Origin: Dictyocoela muelleri
Taxonomy: Eukaryota > Microsporidia
Direction of reading: 5' to 3'
NCBI GenBank assembly: GCA_016256075.1
Contig: SDVU01000101.1
Coordinates: 1-20,900 of the forward strand
DNA: 20,900 nucleotides
Position numbers and translations under genes: made by a program. Of the stretch, positions 7,685-18,000 are shown one piece after another; position 1 is the stretch's first letter, and the number at the start of each line of letters is the position of its first letter. The notes under the pieces are model-generated. The model was not told the DNA's origin, made no database searches, and saw only the letters and a list, made by a program, of their open reading frames with translations.

Positions 7685-8037
7685 ACCAGATTTTAGGTTC
7701 CCACCGGGTTTCAGACTCCCCTAAAAAATAAGAAATCGTCATTCATAAGAGAAAGGTAAATATTATCATTTAAAATGAGCACAATGTGTCGAGAGAAGAT
7801 CAAATATTAAAATATAATGATGTATGAACAAATATTTGAGAGTTTCCAAAAAAAGTCACACTGCGATTATTTTTAGAAAACTCTCATATAGTTGTTAATA
7901 CATCATGATATTTTAATATTTGATCTTCTCTTGACACATTGTGCTTATTTCAAATGAGAATCATTACATCTACTCTTATGAATGACGATTTCCTATTTTT
8001 TAGGGGAGTCTGAAACCCGAGTGATAACCAGATTTTA
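7685..8037. mobile_element. Large foldback element flanked by an 11-bp direct repeat
   Basis: Positions 7705 to about 7850 and 8019 to about 7875 are inverted arms of roughly 145 bp with high identity. The outer 37 bases (CGGGTTTCAGACTCCCCTAA onward) differ at only one position. A spacer of a few tens of bases separates the arms. ACCAGATTTTA stands at both borders in direct orientation (7685-7695 and 8027-8037), as expected of a target-site duplication, although 7-9 less similar bases lie between it and the arms. No protein is encoded. It matches the general design of foldback elements or long-hairpin MITEs; the superfamily is unknown. Confidence 0.75.
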
Positions 8038-8079
8038 TTATGTAATTTTCTATTCATTGCATTTAATACCGGAAATTAA

Positions 8080-8313
8080 ATGGAGTTTTATAAAAATATT
8101 TTTTTTTATAATTTTCCATCGGTTTTTAGTAGTACTAATTTCGGTAAAGTTTTGGGTGCATGTGTGTTATTTGGCGGTATTGAGATTAATAGGCGATATT
8201 TAATAAATCGGTGGTATTATAATTTTTTTTCGAAGAATAGTGAAAAAAGTGCATTTAATGTTATCCGTGAAAGAAATTTGGTACTATTCCGGGTTTTAGC
8301 CACGAAAAATTTT
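8080..8313 (+). pseudogene. Probable Merlin transposase fragment, cut off by the next Merlin element
   Basis: A 78-codon frame opens with ATG at 8080, directly after an in-frame TAA, and runs unbroken into the left end of the intact Merlin element at 8314. Its peptide FGKVLGACVLFGGIEINRRY resembles the middle of Merlin transposases, where a basic FGK..RG segment is followed by GxWVFGGIERxTxR. The catalytic blocks on either side are absent, so only the central part would be present. It shows no close identity to the Merlin copies in this window. The alternative is an unrelated short host gene; the FGGIE match is suggestive, not decisive. Confidence 0.45.
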
Positions 8314-8393
8314 GGATCATGTTCATTATATGCCCCCCAAGTGTATCAAGTTCATTATATGCCCCCCTAATAAAAAAAATTATTCACAAACCC

Positions 8394-9284
8394 ATGTTAA
8401 GCATATACCAGATGCAAGAAGATATAAATCAGTTAAATAAAGAAAATTTTATTAATTATCTTATGGATTTACGGTTTTTAGTTAGAGAACAGCGTTGTTT
8501 AATGTGTAATCACGCTCTTGTGTTAGTTTCAAGATCTCGTGCAATTGATTCATATGCATGGAGGTGTATGAACAGAGTGTGTGAGGATTATAAAAATTAT
8601 ACATCGGTACGTAAAGGAAGTTTTTTTGAATGTTTCAAAGCTGAAATAAAGCTAATACTCAGGATTGTGTTAGCTTACTGTATGAGACAACCTATATACA
8701 GTATGAATACCGGATTCGATTGCTGTAAAAACACGATTCTTCGTGTTATAAATAAAATAAACGATAGGATTCCTATAGTAGACTTTTCATCGAATAAGTT
8801 AGGTGGACCAGGTGTGATTGTCCAGGTAGATGAAACGATGTTAAATTACAAAGTTAAATCACATCGAGGAAGATCACCTAGAAATAAGACCGACGCATTA
8901 TGTATTGTCGAAGTTAGAGGTGGAATAACACGTTGTTTTGCGACTATAATAGAAAATAAAAGTCAGAATACAATTGTGCCAATAATCTGCCAGCAAGTAT
9001 GTTCTAACAGTATAATACACACTGATGAACATGGTGCATACAGAAATCTACGTGAATTTTTTGAAACGCATAATACCGTTTGCCACAAATACTCTTTTAT
9101 AAATAGAACCACCGGAGCTAATACACAAGCAGTTGAATCATTTCATAACGAGTTAAAGTTAGCAATAAAGAGAAGAAAAGGTGTTTACACTGATAATCGA
9201 GATAAATTTTTAAAAGAATTTTGTTTCTACTATAATAATAGAAATAATTTTGCAGATGCAATATTAAATATTATAAAAGATTAA
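8394..9284 (+). CDS. Merlin transposase, intact DDE enzyme
   Basis: This 296-residue enzyme should bind the inverted ends and cut and paste the Merlin element in the nucleus. From ATG 8394: an N-terminal zinc ribbon with CLMC (C35, C38) and WRCMNRVC (C58, C63); a helix-turn-helix-like region around residues 85-125; then the catalytic core. The acidic triad is D146 (VQVDET), D211 (IHTDEHGAY) and E248 (QAVESFHNEL), with spacings usual for Merlin/IS1016. The frame is open upstream to 8319, but those codons lie in the terminal repeat, so ATG 8394 (or 8412) is the likely start. No stop or frameshift is present. The VDETMLNYK block is shared with the decayed copy at 14101-14925. Confidence 0.93.
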   Translation: MLSIYQMQEDINQLNKENFINYLMDLRFLVREQRCLMCNHALVLVSRSRAIDSYAWRCMNRVCEDYKNYTSVRKGSFFECFKAEIKLILRIVLAYCMRQPIYSMNTGFDCCKNTILRVINKINDRIPIVDFSSNKLGGPGVIVQVDETMLNYKVKSHRGRSPRNKTDALCIVEVRGGITRCFATIIENKSQNTIVPIICQQVCSNSIIHTDEHGAYRNLREFFETHNTVCHKYSFINRTTGANTQAVESFHNELKLAIKRRKGVYTDNRDKFLKEFCFYYNNRNNFADAILNIIKD

Positions 9285-9344
9285 ATTAATTTTATTTTAT
9301 ATATTCAAAAAACTTACATTTTTTTATTTTTTTTCATAGTATTC

Positions 9345-9391
9345 ATCATGTTCATTATATGCCCCCCGGGGGCATATAATGAACATGATCC
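9345..9391. repeat. Head-to-head palindrome at the Merlin 3' end
   Basis: The left arm ends in six C at 9362-9367 and the right arm starts with five G at 9368-9372. The arms mirror each other over about 22 bases. Each arm is one copy of the terminal unit, so the end could be bound as a symmetric double site. Confidence 0.85.
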
Positions 9392-9700
9392 AATATCTTT
9401 TTTCTGTTTCATTTAACTTATGACTAAATAGTCCTACAATACTATCTTTCTGAAAAATCACGCTGCCAATAGCAATATCTGATGCATCGGTGTTTATAAT
9501 CATATCTTCTTCAAAATTTGGATAAATTAATGTTGTCGAATTTTTTATATTTATCCAAATATCTTCTAATTTATCTTCATCTGAAAAATACCATTTATAT
9601 GGAGGGTTTGTTTTCAATTTTTCTGTTAAAAAGAAAGTTTTTTCAGTAATTACTTTCAAAAAAGGTCTAAACCAATTTAATAAACCTTTAATTTTTTGCA
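9392..9700 (-). pseudogene. Ty3/Gypsy fossil: end of reverse transcriptase and start of RNase H
   Basis: The connection region (LLNWFRPFLKVITEKTFFLT) leads into the RNase H start INTDASDIAIGSVIFQ and then FSHKLNETEKRY, a Ty3/Gypsy signature. It ends at the Merlin border. Confidence 0.88.
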
Positions 9701-9789
9701 ATTGCTTTTTAGATTTTGGAAGTGATAATTTTGAGTGAGCGTCTATTTTTGATAAATTCGGCTTATAGCCCTTTTCATTTATAATATGT

Positions 9790-10980
9790 CATAAATATTC
9801 TATCTCTTTTTTCATGAAGTTACATTTACCAATATTAAGTGTGAATCCGGCATCTAAAAGCGTTGTGCAGGCGACTTCTATATGTTCTAAGTGTTCTTCT
9901 AATGTTTTGCTAAAAACAAGTACCCTGTCTAAGTATAACCTTACAAAACTAAGATGACCCAATACGTTATTCATAGCGCGTTGAAAACTTCTTGGTGCGT
10001 TACTAAGACCGAAAGGCATTCTTAAAAATTCGTAATGATTGTTAAGGATTGAGAAGGCCGTATATTTAATCGATTCATCATCCATTTGAAATTGATAAAA
10101 ACCTAAATTTAGATCTAATGTGCTAAAAAATCTCGATCCACATAGATTTATCAAGCATTCTTTCATATTTGAACATGGATATGCCTCTTTATTAGTCGAA
10201 TTGTTAATTATGGAATAGTCAACGACTAATCGTAGTGTATTATTCTTTTTCGGAATAAAAAAGGCGGGGGAACAGCATTTTGATGCGGATGTTCTAATTA
10301 TTTTATTCTTAAGTAATTCGTTTATGAGAATATTTCCCTTTTCTCGTAATTTAAAAGGTGTGGGATAATATTTAATTTTAATCTTTGGTGTCGAAGAAAG
10401 TTCTATATTATGTTTGAATCCATTATAACAACCTATCTCTTCTCCTCTATTTAATTTTTTAATTATTTTGCTAAGTTGTTTTAATTCTTGATTCATCAAT
10501 AATTTAGTTTCACCTTTTTTATCTTCGTTTATATAAGTAAATTCTACTGTTCTACCATCTATGGTTATAGATTCACAACCATAGTCTATTTTAACGTTAT
10601 TTTTAATCATAAAATCAGAGCCTAAAATAATATCTTGACTTAAGTTATTAATTATTAAAAATTTATGACAAAAGATAGCTTGGGAAATTCCATATAATTT
10701 TATATCTAAATTTATTGACTGGTTTACAGATATATTTTCTCCAGTAATAGTCTCTATAATTACTGGTTCTATTTCAGTAGGCGGAATTTTGAGTCTTTTG
10801 GCAAGATTAGAAGAGATATAAGATGATTCGGCGCCAGTATCAAGTATGAATAATAAATTTTCTTTATTAATTTTTCCGTTTAATTTTAATAGACATCCTT
10901 TTGAGAGTGTAGATTTATAATGAAGCTTCCTGGATTTTTCAGAGAGTAAATTTTTGCACTCATTCTTATCGTGTCCTTTT
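9790..10980 (-). pseudogene. Ty3/Gypsy fossil: protease and reverse transcriptase region
   Basis: The retropepsin-like active-site motif LFILDTGAESSYISS lies near the start. The reverse transcriptase follows with the family blocks SPAFFIPKKNNTLRLVVDYS, STLDLNLGFYQFQM and FLRMPFGLSNAPRSFQRAMN, in the usual order. This supports Ty3/Gypsy rather than Ty1/Copia. It is part of the broken element and not expected to make an active enzyme. Confidence 0.92.
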
Positions 10981-10989
10981 GTTTTATGT

Positions 10990-11458
10990 AAAGACACCAT
11001 TTTTTATTGAAAAATTTTGGTTTTATATCTTCGATTTTTGGATAATTTAAATTTTTGTTCGAATTATTTATTTTGTAGTTAATTAATATTTGTGTTTCAA
11101 TTTCTTCAATATATTTTAAAGCGTCTATTGAATCAGAAATCCTTACATTTTTTAATGCCAATTTTGTATCTTGACTTAAACCTTCTTTAAATTTTAGCTT
11201 TAAAAAAAATTCTGTCTGTTTTTCATCCAAATTATTGCATTTTTGCAATTCTTTTGTTTGTATTTCTAGTTCTTCATAGTACTCATTAATTGTTCTAAAA
11301 TTATGTTGTTTAATATTCTGAAGATTTGTCTCAATCTTTTCAGCATATTTTTCGTTATAAGTTAAGCTTAGAATATAATCTATTGCTTTATTTGGATCAT
11401 TAAATCCTTCTATTAACATTCTTATTTTGTCTTTAGTCAATATTTTTAACACACTCAT
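10990..11458 (-). pseudogene. Ty3/Gypsy fossil: gag-like region
   Basis: From an ATG at 11458 the protein is charged and helical, with a retrotransposon-gag type stretch (NFRTINEYYEELEIQTKELQ, LKFKEGLSQDTKLALKN). This is the usual capsid-domain pattern seen before a protease. The assignment rests mainly on position and this pattern. Confidence 0.7.
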
Positions 11459-11559
11459 GGTTGAATTTTTACTCCAGATGTTGTTTTTTATGACCTCTCT
11501 GAGTTTTACAGCCTAATATTCCACGTTTTGAATTTTTATATCTTCTAATATTTCAAGTT

Positions 11560-11800
11560 TAACTTGGCCACTATTTCCGTGTTAGGAATAATCATATTAA
11601 TTATTTGATGTTCTATATATTTAATTTCTTTAGGTTTACTTACGGCTATTAATGTAATATGTCGTGTTCCATGATATGAAACAACCCACATAGGTCAATA
11701 TGAAAGGTAGATTTAGATCTACACTTTTCATTATTCGGTTCTCGACCGTTAGTTTTTAATCTAGACTTATAAGACCTATTTTGTAACAACATAATTTTAT
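11560..11800 (-). pseudogene. Integrase-like remnant of an LTR retroelement
   Basis: The minus strand shows a broken stretch that reads like the start of a retroelement integrase core (FHIDLCGLF, then an ITLIAVSKPKE-like segment). It lies beyond the gag end of the neighbouring Ty3/Gypsy fossil. Integrase normally follows RNase H, so it more likely belongs to a second, mostly lost copy or to a rearrangement. It is old and short, and the identification is tentative. Confidence 0.45.
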
Positions 11801-13971
11801 TAAAAGATTTTCTTATATACTTTTAAAAAAGTAAATACCAATAAAATGCAACACAATGATTAATCAAATTAAACCACTTTTAAATATATTTGTTAGTTTA
11901 AATTAGAAATAAGATAAAAGGGTTAAACAAATAATCAATCAGAAACTATTTTTGTGTACCTATAGTATACTCACAACAATTAGGTTTTAAGTTACAATAT
12001 AGAATGATATGTATACCAAAACTTTTATGCTTTCCTTTAATATAGCCTCTTTACCCATATAACCTAAACAAAAAATATAGGTATTTATTCCGGTCAAAAT
12101 TAGTATTAATCTAAAATTATATTTAACTTTATAGAAAATTCAGCGTTTAATCAGATAGCACAGCCTTCTAGAAATCTTATTTAGATCAAATTATTTTATT
12201 TAAACGAGATTTATACAGAAAGATCTTGAATCCTGTTATATTTTTCTCAGTAGAACCTATCTGTAAAGAAACATGATATAAAATGATGTCACAAAAAAAG
12301 TTACATACTAATTAATACGGTTGATAAGTAGATTTATTATATTTGTTATATAGGGTATTTAATAAATTTATATATACTTGAGTGTACTAGAGATTTATTT
12401 TCTATTTTCTTTACCAGTCAGTCACTTGGTTTTTATAATATGCCTAAGATCTGAAATCTCTCTAATACTTAGTGAGCATCGGATAGGATTATATGAATGG
12501 TATATAAGGTGTTAAATCAGTGTCCATAGATATCACGTAGGACAGTTTTTATACCCCTGCATGACAATGAATGTTCGTCCAAAAGCACAAATCGAAAAAC
12601 TTTATATATCTGCAATTATATTTCCTAAGAAATATAGAAAGTTTAGACACATACTGAATATACTAGTAAAAGTATTTTTTAGTTAAAATCATTAAATATA
12701 GAATTATAAGATAAATATAAAATAACAGTTTTTTATTCGTTTTGGAAATAATGCAATTATCAAATCTTTGTAAGGTGGCAAAGATAATTTTATTATATTA
12801 TCGGAATTTCGATTTATTATGACAAATTTGGACTATGAAATCATTTTGATGCGATAAAAATTATATTAAAAGGAAATTTTTCAACCAGCAATTTCTTATC
12901 GAGTAAGACTCTTTATATCTTTGTGACAGCATTATCGGTTTGTATAACTACAAAATGAATTAAGCCAAACAAAACTTTTTAGTAATCCGGATTATTGAAA
13001 ATCTTATATTAAACGCCTTAATATGACATAAAAATTATAATACGACATATAACATATAACGAATTATATTGAATAATAGAGATAATTAAAAAAGACTAAT
13101 CGATTCGACGTATAGAAAATGAATCATAAGTAAAAATGGGCAAAATTTATTACGATACATTAAAAAAAATGTTATCAAAAGGCATATACGGATTTTAAAG
13201 AGGAATTAAAAACTAAATTAAAATGATCACGGAGATGATATTTGAAAATATTCTAAAAACATAAATTTTCACTATATTTATGATATAAATAAATACTAAT
13301 TATACGCTCCCTATACAGTATAAAACTATTATTGTTATAACCATGAACTGTAGCATAATTAGTTTTTACACAATAAGGATACAGTAGATGTTATTATTGA
13401 TTGCATCGAATTATATTAAAAAAAATATATGTTCATTATTTTATATTAACTATAAGTAATATTAAATTACTATATATAACATCGATGATTTTTAAAAGAT
13501 TCGAATTTAATTTTATGGTAAACGTTTTATAACACAAAAATAATTTTAATTGTGCTTCGCTTTGCCACGATAACGTAATTTAGAAATACCTAAAATTTTA
13601 AGTACATATAAACTTAGCTTATTTAAAAGTAGTTTTTGCTTATATTGCTCATTTTTAGGGATTATTTAGAAAAATTGAGAACTGAAAATTTAAAATGTAT
13701 GCACAATGATGTAAAAATAAAATAATTAGTTTATGGAAAGAAAAGAATATGAACCATAGTAAAGCATTATTTTGAATAGAGGTAAACGTAAGCGAACATA
13801 GAAAAATAATTATAAAATCATAATAAAATAAACATTTCTATTTTACTGTTCATAAACCTTGTTCTTTAAATGAAGAATAAAAAATAGGCTAGGTAGTAAG
13901 TTCGCATTTAAAAAAAAAAAAAAATCTAAAAAATAGCCAGGCACATAAAATACAATATTTATTCGAATTAT
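11801..13971. other. 2.2 kb of AT-rich sequence, nothing recognised
   Basis: I see no open frame of note, RNA gene or clear repeat. An A-run lies at about 13910-13924. Given its neighbours, this may be eroded retroelement, including a lost terminal repeat, but no motif supports that. Confidence 0.5.
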
Positions 13972-15082
13972 GGATCTCTGTTCAAATTTCTCCCCCCGGG
14001 GGGGGGGAAATTTGACCAGAGATTAAAATAATAATAATTTATTTCTTTTGTAGTTTTGATAAATAAATAAAAAAAAAATATTATAGAATCACAACTTTAT
14101 TTATCCTAAAACTTTTTCTAATATTCTTTCCTTGTTATTAAAAAAACAAAACTTGTTCAGAAACTCTTGTTTCATCGTAGTTTTAACCCCAAATTGTTTG
14201 ATTATTTTACTTTTAATCTATCCATTAATGCTTTCAACGTTCTGTGTATGAACGGCAGTGTTTCGATCAACAAAATTATACTTATGACACACATTCTTAT
14301 GTGTGTATCTCCTCTCAGTCAATTTACCATACGATTTATGTTCATCGGTATGAATTTCAGATTCGAAAAAACCTGTGCAATATAATAGGTAGTATTGTCG
14401 AAGCGGATTTATTATGTATCACTTTGGCGTACACTCTTGTGACCCTAACTCTAACTTCTACGATCACTAGTGCATCGTTCCTATTGCTAGTGATCTACCG
14501 CAGTGTGACTTACATTTGTAATTCAACATCGTTTCATCGACATGGACTACAGAACCGATACCCCCTAACTTATTCTCGATAAACATGGTTCCTGAATCAA
14601 AAACTTGAGTTTTTTAATAATTCTATGTATTAACTTAGGGCTTACTGAGGTTATAGATGAACAAATAGATTTTATTGATTGCCTAGACACATACTTAACC
14701 AATATTTTGATAATCTTTGTTATTGGCAGAATAAAACTTTCAAAAAATGAACCACACCAAAATGACGTATATTTTTTATAGTCTGTACAAATCCTTTGCA
14801 TGCATCTCAGGCATATCCATCTGCATTTCTCTTGTATGAAACAAAATCGGTGTAATTATTTCATTTTTTACATTTATGCGAAGGTTTGAGCATGTTCTGC
14901 TGCGCTAAATATGTAATAATCACCCGCTTTTTAAAACTTAGATATCGGTTTCATAATATTCGATTGTCTTATATAGGGGTATGCATAAAAATAAATTTTA
15001 ATTTAAAATATTTTTTTTATTATATCAGGGGGAAAACTTGACCACAGGAATCCGTGGGGGGAGAATTTTTACCACAGCTCCC
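13972..15082 (-). mobile_element. Merlin-family DNA transposon, decayed sister of the 8314-9391 element
   Basis: It is oriented on the minus strand. Its transposase-3' end is a palindrome: 13974-13997, ending in six C, meets 13998-14023, starting with ten G, and both arms carry CTCTGxTCAAATTT. Its 5' end has two direct copies reading, on the minus strand, CTGTGGTAAAAATTCTCC plus Cs (15077-15056) and CTGTGGTCAAGTTTTCCCCC (15047-15028). This is the same arrangement as in the intact element, with a different unit sequence. The flanks CGAATTAT and AAATTAAT may be a worn target duplication. Confidence 0.82.
14101..14925 (-). pseudogene. Merlin transposase, decayed copy
   Basis: Read on the minus strand across several frames, this follows the intact transposase from end to end: CRWICLRCMQRICTDYKKYT (zinc-ribbon cysteines), SFFESF, and NKLGGIGSVVHVDETMLNYK (first catalytic D), the last nearly identical to NKLGGPGVIVQVDETMLNYK. 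IHTDEHKSYGKL (second D), VCHKYNFVDRNTAVHTQNVE (last E) and a C-terminal FLNKFCFFNNKERILEKVLG follow, to the stop at 14103-14101. All three catalytic acids are still readable, but several frameshifts and stops break it. The longest open piece is 14565-14801. It is of the same subfamily as the 8394-9284 gene and could in principle provide or have received sites for the same enzyme. Confidence 0.88.
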
Positions 15083-18000
15083 AAATTAATTTTTTTATAA
15101 CGAAATATTTAGTATAATAATATTAACATAAAGTTTACAATTTTATTTAGTGCATAAAGGATCGCTTTAAATTTTTATATAAATAATTTAAATGGGCAAT
15201 ATGTATTTAAAAATGCAACTATTAAATGAAAATGCGTTTAAATTCAGATTAATAGATGTCAATATTATAAGAGATTATTTAGTTAAGATAACTTACTTAT
15301 CGATTTATTTCAAAATGGCGAATATCAATAAATTATTATCATGTGTATATAATGTAAATGTCTAATTAACGCGGTATGTATAAAAATCTAGATAAATGTC
15401 ATTTGTAAAATTTATACTTTTTCTTTAGGAAATTACTAATCATTTGATATTAGTCTATCATGAAAATTCAACTATTTAAAAGTATAAGTTGACAAATAAC
15501 AGGAACAAAAACTCTTTCTGTTCTTAATTTTTATTTGGTTTTGTTTACATATCTAATTATAGTCAAACGATAATATTCTTTATCGCAAAATGGCTTAATA
15601 TGTATAAAATTACAATTAAAACAAAGAATTGAGAAAATTTTATACCAAATATGTAGAAAATATTTATTATTAATACAAATATGTGGGCCCGTGGCCCGTG
15701 AAATTAAGTAGTAATTTTCTAATGAAAGTATTTTTTTGAATTCTATTAAAACATGACATACTTAAGTTATTTACGTAAAAATAAGTACAAGAATCTCGAT
15801 ATATGTGGGATCGGAAATATATGAGTATAATAGCTAATTGTAATTATATTCAATTATTTAATCCAATACAAAACACTATTTTTAGCGTATTTTTTTAGGC
15901 AAGGATAGTAAATGATTTAAAGTCACATACTAATCTAGAAAAATAGAATAAAAATATGTATTATCTGCATTTAGGTCAAAAGGGTTATTCAATTAATCTA
16001 TAATAATCAAAAAAATAATATTTTATCGATTTTTACTAAAAGATGATTTCTAAGACTCATGTAAATTATGATCATCTTCTAAAATTCGCATGCTAAAAAG
16101 AAAACGGAACAAATTCGAAAATAAAAAATTAACAAAATAAAGTATATTTCGATTGATGTCTATACTGTCGGTAACTAGTTCGATAAAATCAAGATTTTTC
16201 TATAAATAAGCTAGCTTCTGATAATAGAACTTCTAACACAAGTGATATCTTTGCAATACATTGTCACTCACACGAGATTTTTAAATATTAAATTTTTTTA
16301 AAATTTTCTTCATTTTATTAAAAGCAAATACTTATCACGTATTGCATGACTTAAAATTGTACAAAATAGATACGTGTAGAATTCACGAATATGTGTGTAA
16401 ATCACTACAATTTTTATTATTTACAAATTATTTAAGACTGATATTGTACAAAAATTACAGAAGCGAATAAACGAATATTTAAAGCTATATAACGTCTACA
16501 TTTTATACATGCCAGATGAATCGTACATCAAAATAATAAAGATAGAATAAAATATAACATCAATAATTGCTTACAAAAACAAAAAAGGCTTTATGGCATA
16601 AATTTTGCCGTTTTATGAGAAAATTTTTATGTATATAGTACGATAACAAATGACGACTTAAATAATAGAACGATTACGATATAAAAACAACAAAATTAAA
16701 TTCTGAAGAAAGAAAAATATGTCTTAATTAGAAAGATTTATTTAACACGACAAACTAAACAAAAAAATTTAACAGCCCTATGTAATAAATTATATTAATT
16801 ATAACGCCATTAATACCTAGTACAACTATCTGCGAGTTCATCATGCAATAAAAATCGCCAAATTAGGATGTTCGGGATAATTAACCACACAATAATTGCT
16901 TGAAATAAAATATAGCTGATGTTAGCAATAATTGATTTTTCGGCAGAAATGTAATGACTAAAGTAAAATTTAATTAATATGGTCATTTAATTAAAATAAA
17001 TGTAGACGATATGTTTTATACAGAAGTAAATTATTTTTGTGTATATAGACGTCAAAAAGATAATTAAAAATAAACTTATGTATGTACATAAACATAGATA
17101 ATTTTATTTTTATAATAAGTTTTTTGTGTAATATTGTCAAAGCATATCAGAGTCTGGTAAATTCTTAGAGTCGTCGTTAAGCTTGTCAAAATAAAATCTT
17201 TATACCTTAAAATGTATGTAATTAAATATCTCATAGATAATTTTATGCTTATGTGGCACTTCATAATAATATATGCATTTGAATTGACGTTATCGATTTT
17301 TTGCCATTTTGGAGCGAAAAAAGTTTTTTATGTCACTAAATCAGAAAGCCTTCTAAAACATTAAGAAATAAATTAACAACTCGTAAAAAATGTCGTAAAA
17401 ATTTATAATTGAATTTGGATATAATATCTGCAGAACATCAATCGAAAAAAAGTTATAAGATTTAGAGACAGCAAATGTAAAAGAGTGATCATACTCCTAG
17501 GATGTTGTAATTATACCATAAAAAAGCATGATTTCAGTAATAAGAATTTTTATACAGAGTAAACTTTGCATAACTAATTTTTAATAAACACACTTTCATT
17601 AAAAATAAAACAGAAACTCGTGATTTTATTATATAGAATTAAAATTTTTATTAGTTCTTTATCGAAATCATTCTTATTTATAAATATTGAGATGAAAACA
17701 AGATTAATAGAAAAAAATAGAGTGAAATGTATCACGATTATATACTCAAGTCTATAAAATATTATTACCAAAAGAGTTGTGTTTACAATATCGCGAGACT
17801 TATAAAAACCCTCAGGAAAGTTTTTATTTACAAATGATGCATATTTAATGCAGTTTAATAATCAAAGACTTGAGTTTGTAATAATACGCTTTGGTCGTAT
17901 CATAGATGTGTAATAAATTTATGTTACTATGATGAAATACGAGATATTAATGTGTCAGTTGTCTATATATTATTGATACCAATAGCTAAAATAGCATGAT

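Larger units (their letters stand above)
8314..9391 (+). mobile_element. Merlin-family DNA transposon, apparently complete
   Basis: The left end (8314-8338, starting GGATCATG and ending in six C) and the right end (9391-9368) are perfect inverted repeats over 24 bases. Each end carries an extra copy of the unit GTTCATTATATGCCCCCC. On the left it is a direct copy (8321-8338 and 8350-8367). On the right it is head to head (9350-9367 and the terminal copy), forming a palindrome over 9346-9390. One uninterrupted transposase lies between. Outside, the right end adjoins the RNase H region of the Ty3/Gypsy remnant and the left end cuts an older probable Merlin fragment. No exact 8-9 bp target duplication is visible. 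It is the youngest-looking element in the window. Confidence 0.9.
9392..11458 (-). mobile_element. Ty3/Gypsy LTR retrotransposon fossil, partial and broken
   Basis: The minus strand carries gag-like, aspartic protease, reverse transcriptase and RNase H parts in Ty3/Gypsy order. It is clearly broken, with several breaks, and partial. The downstream side is cut off within RNase H by the Merlin element at 9391, and no continuation is recognisable on the far side of that element. I found no pair of long terminal repeats. Domain motifs are still easy to read, so it is of moderate rather than great age, and it is older than the Merlin insertion. Confidence 0.9.

Noticed and set aside
7982-8203. Hydrophobic 73-codon plus-strand frame
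   Set aside because: It starts inside the foldback arm and overlaps the more protein-like frame at 8080-8313 in another phase.
14167-14582. Two overlapping plus-strand open frames
   Set aside because: Both are antisense to the decayed Merlin transposase, whose motifs are clear on the minus strand.
15192-15365. 57-codon plus-strand frame starting MGNMYLKMQLL
   Set aside because: A frame of this length is expected by chance several times in 20 kb of such AT-rich DNA, and no family is recognised.
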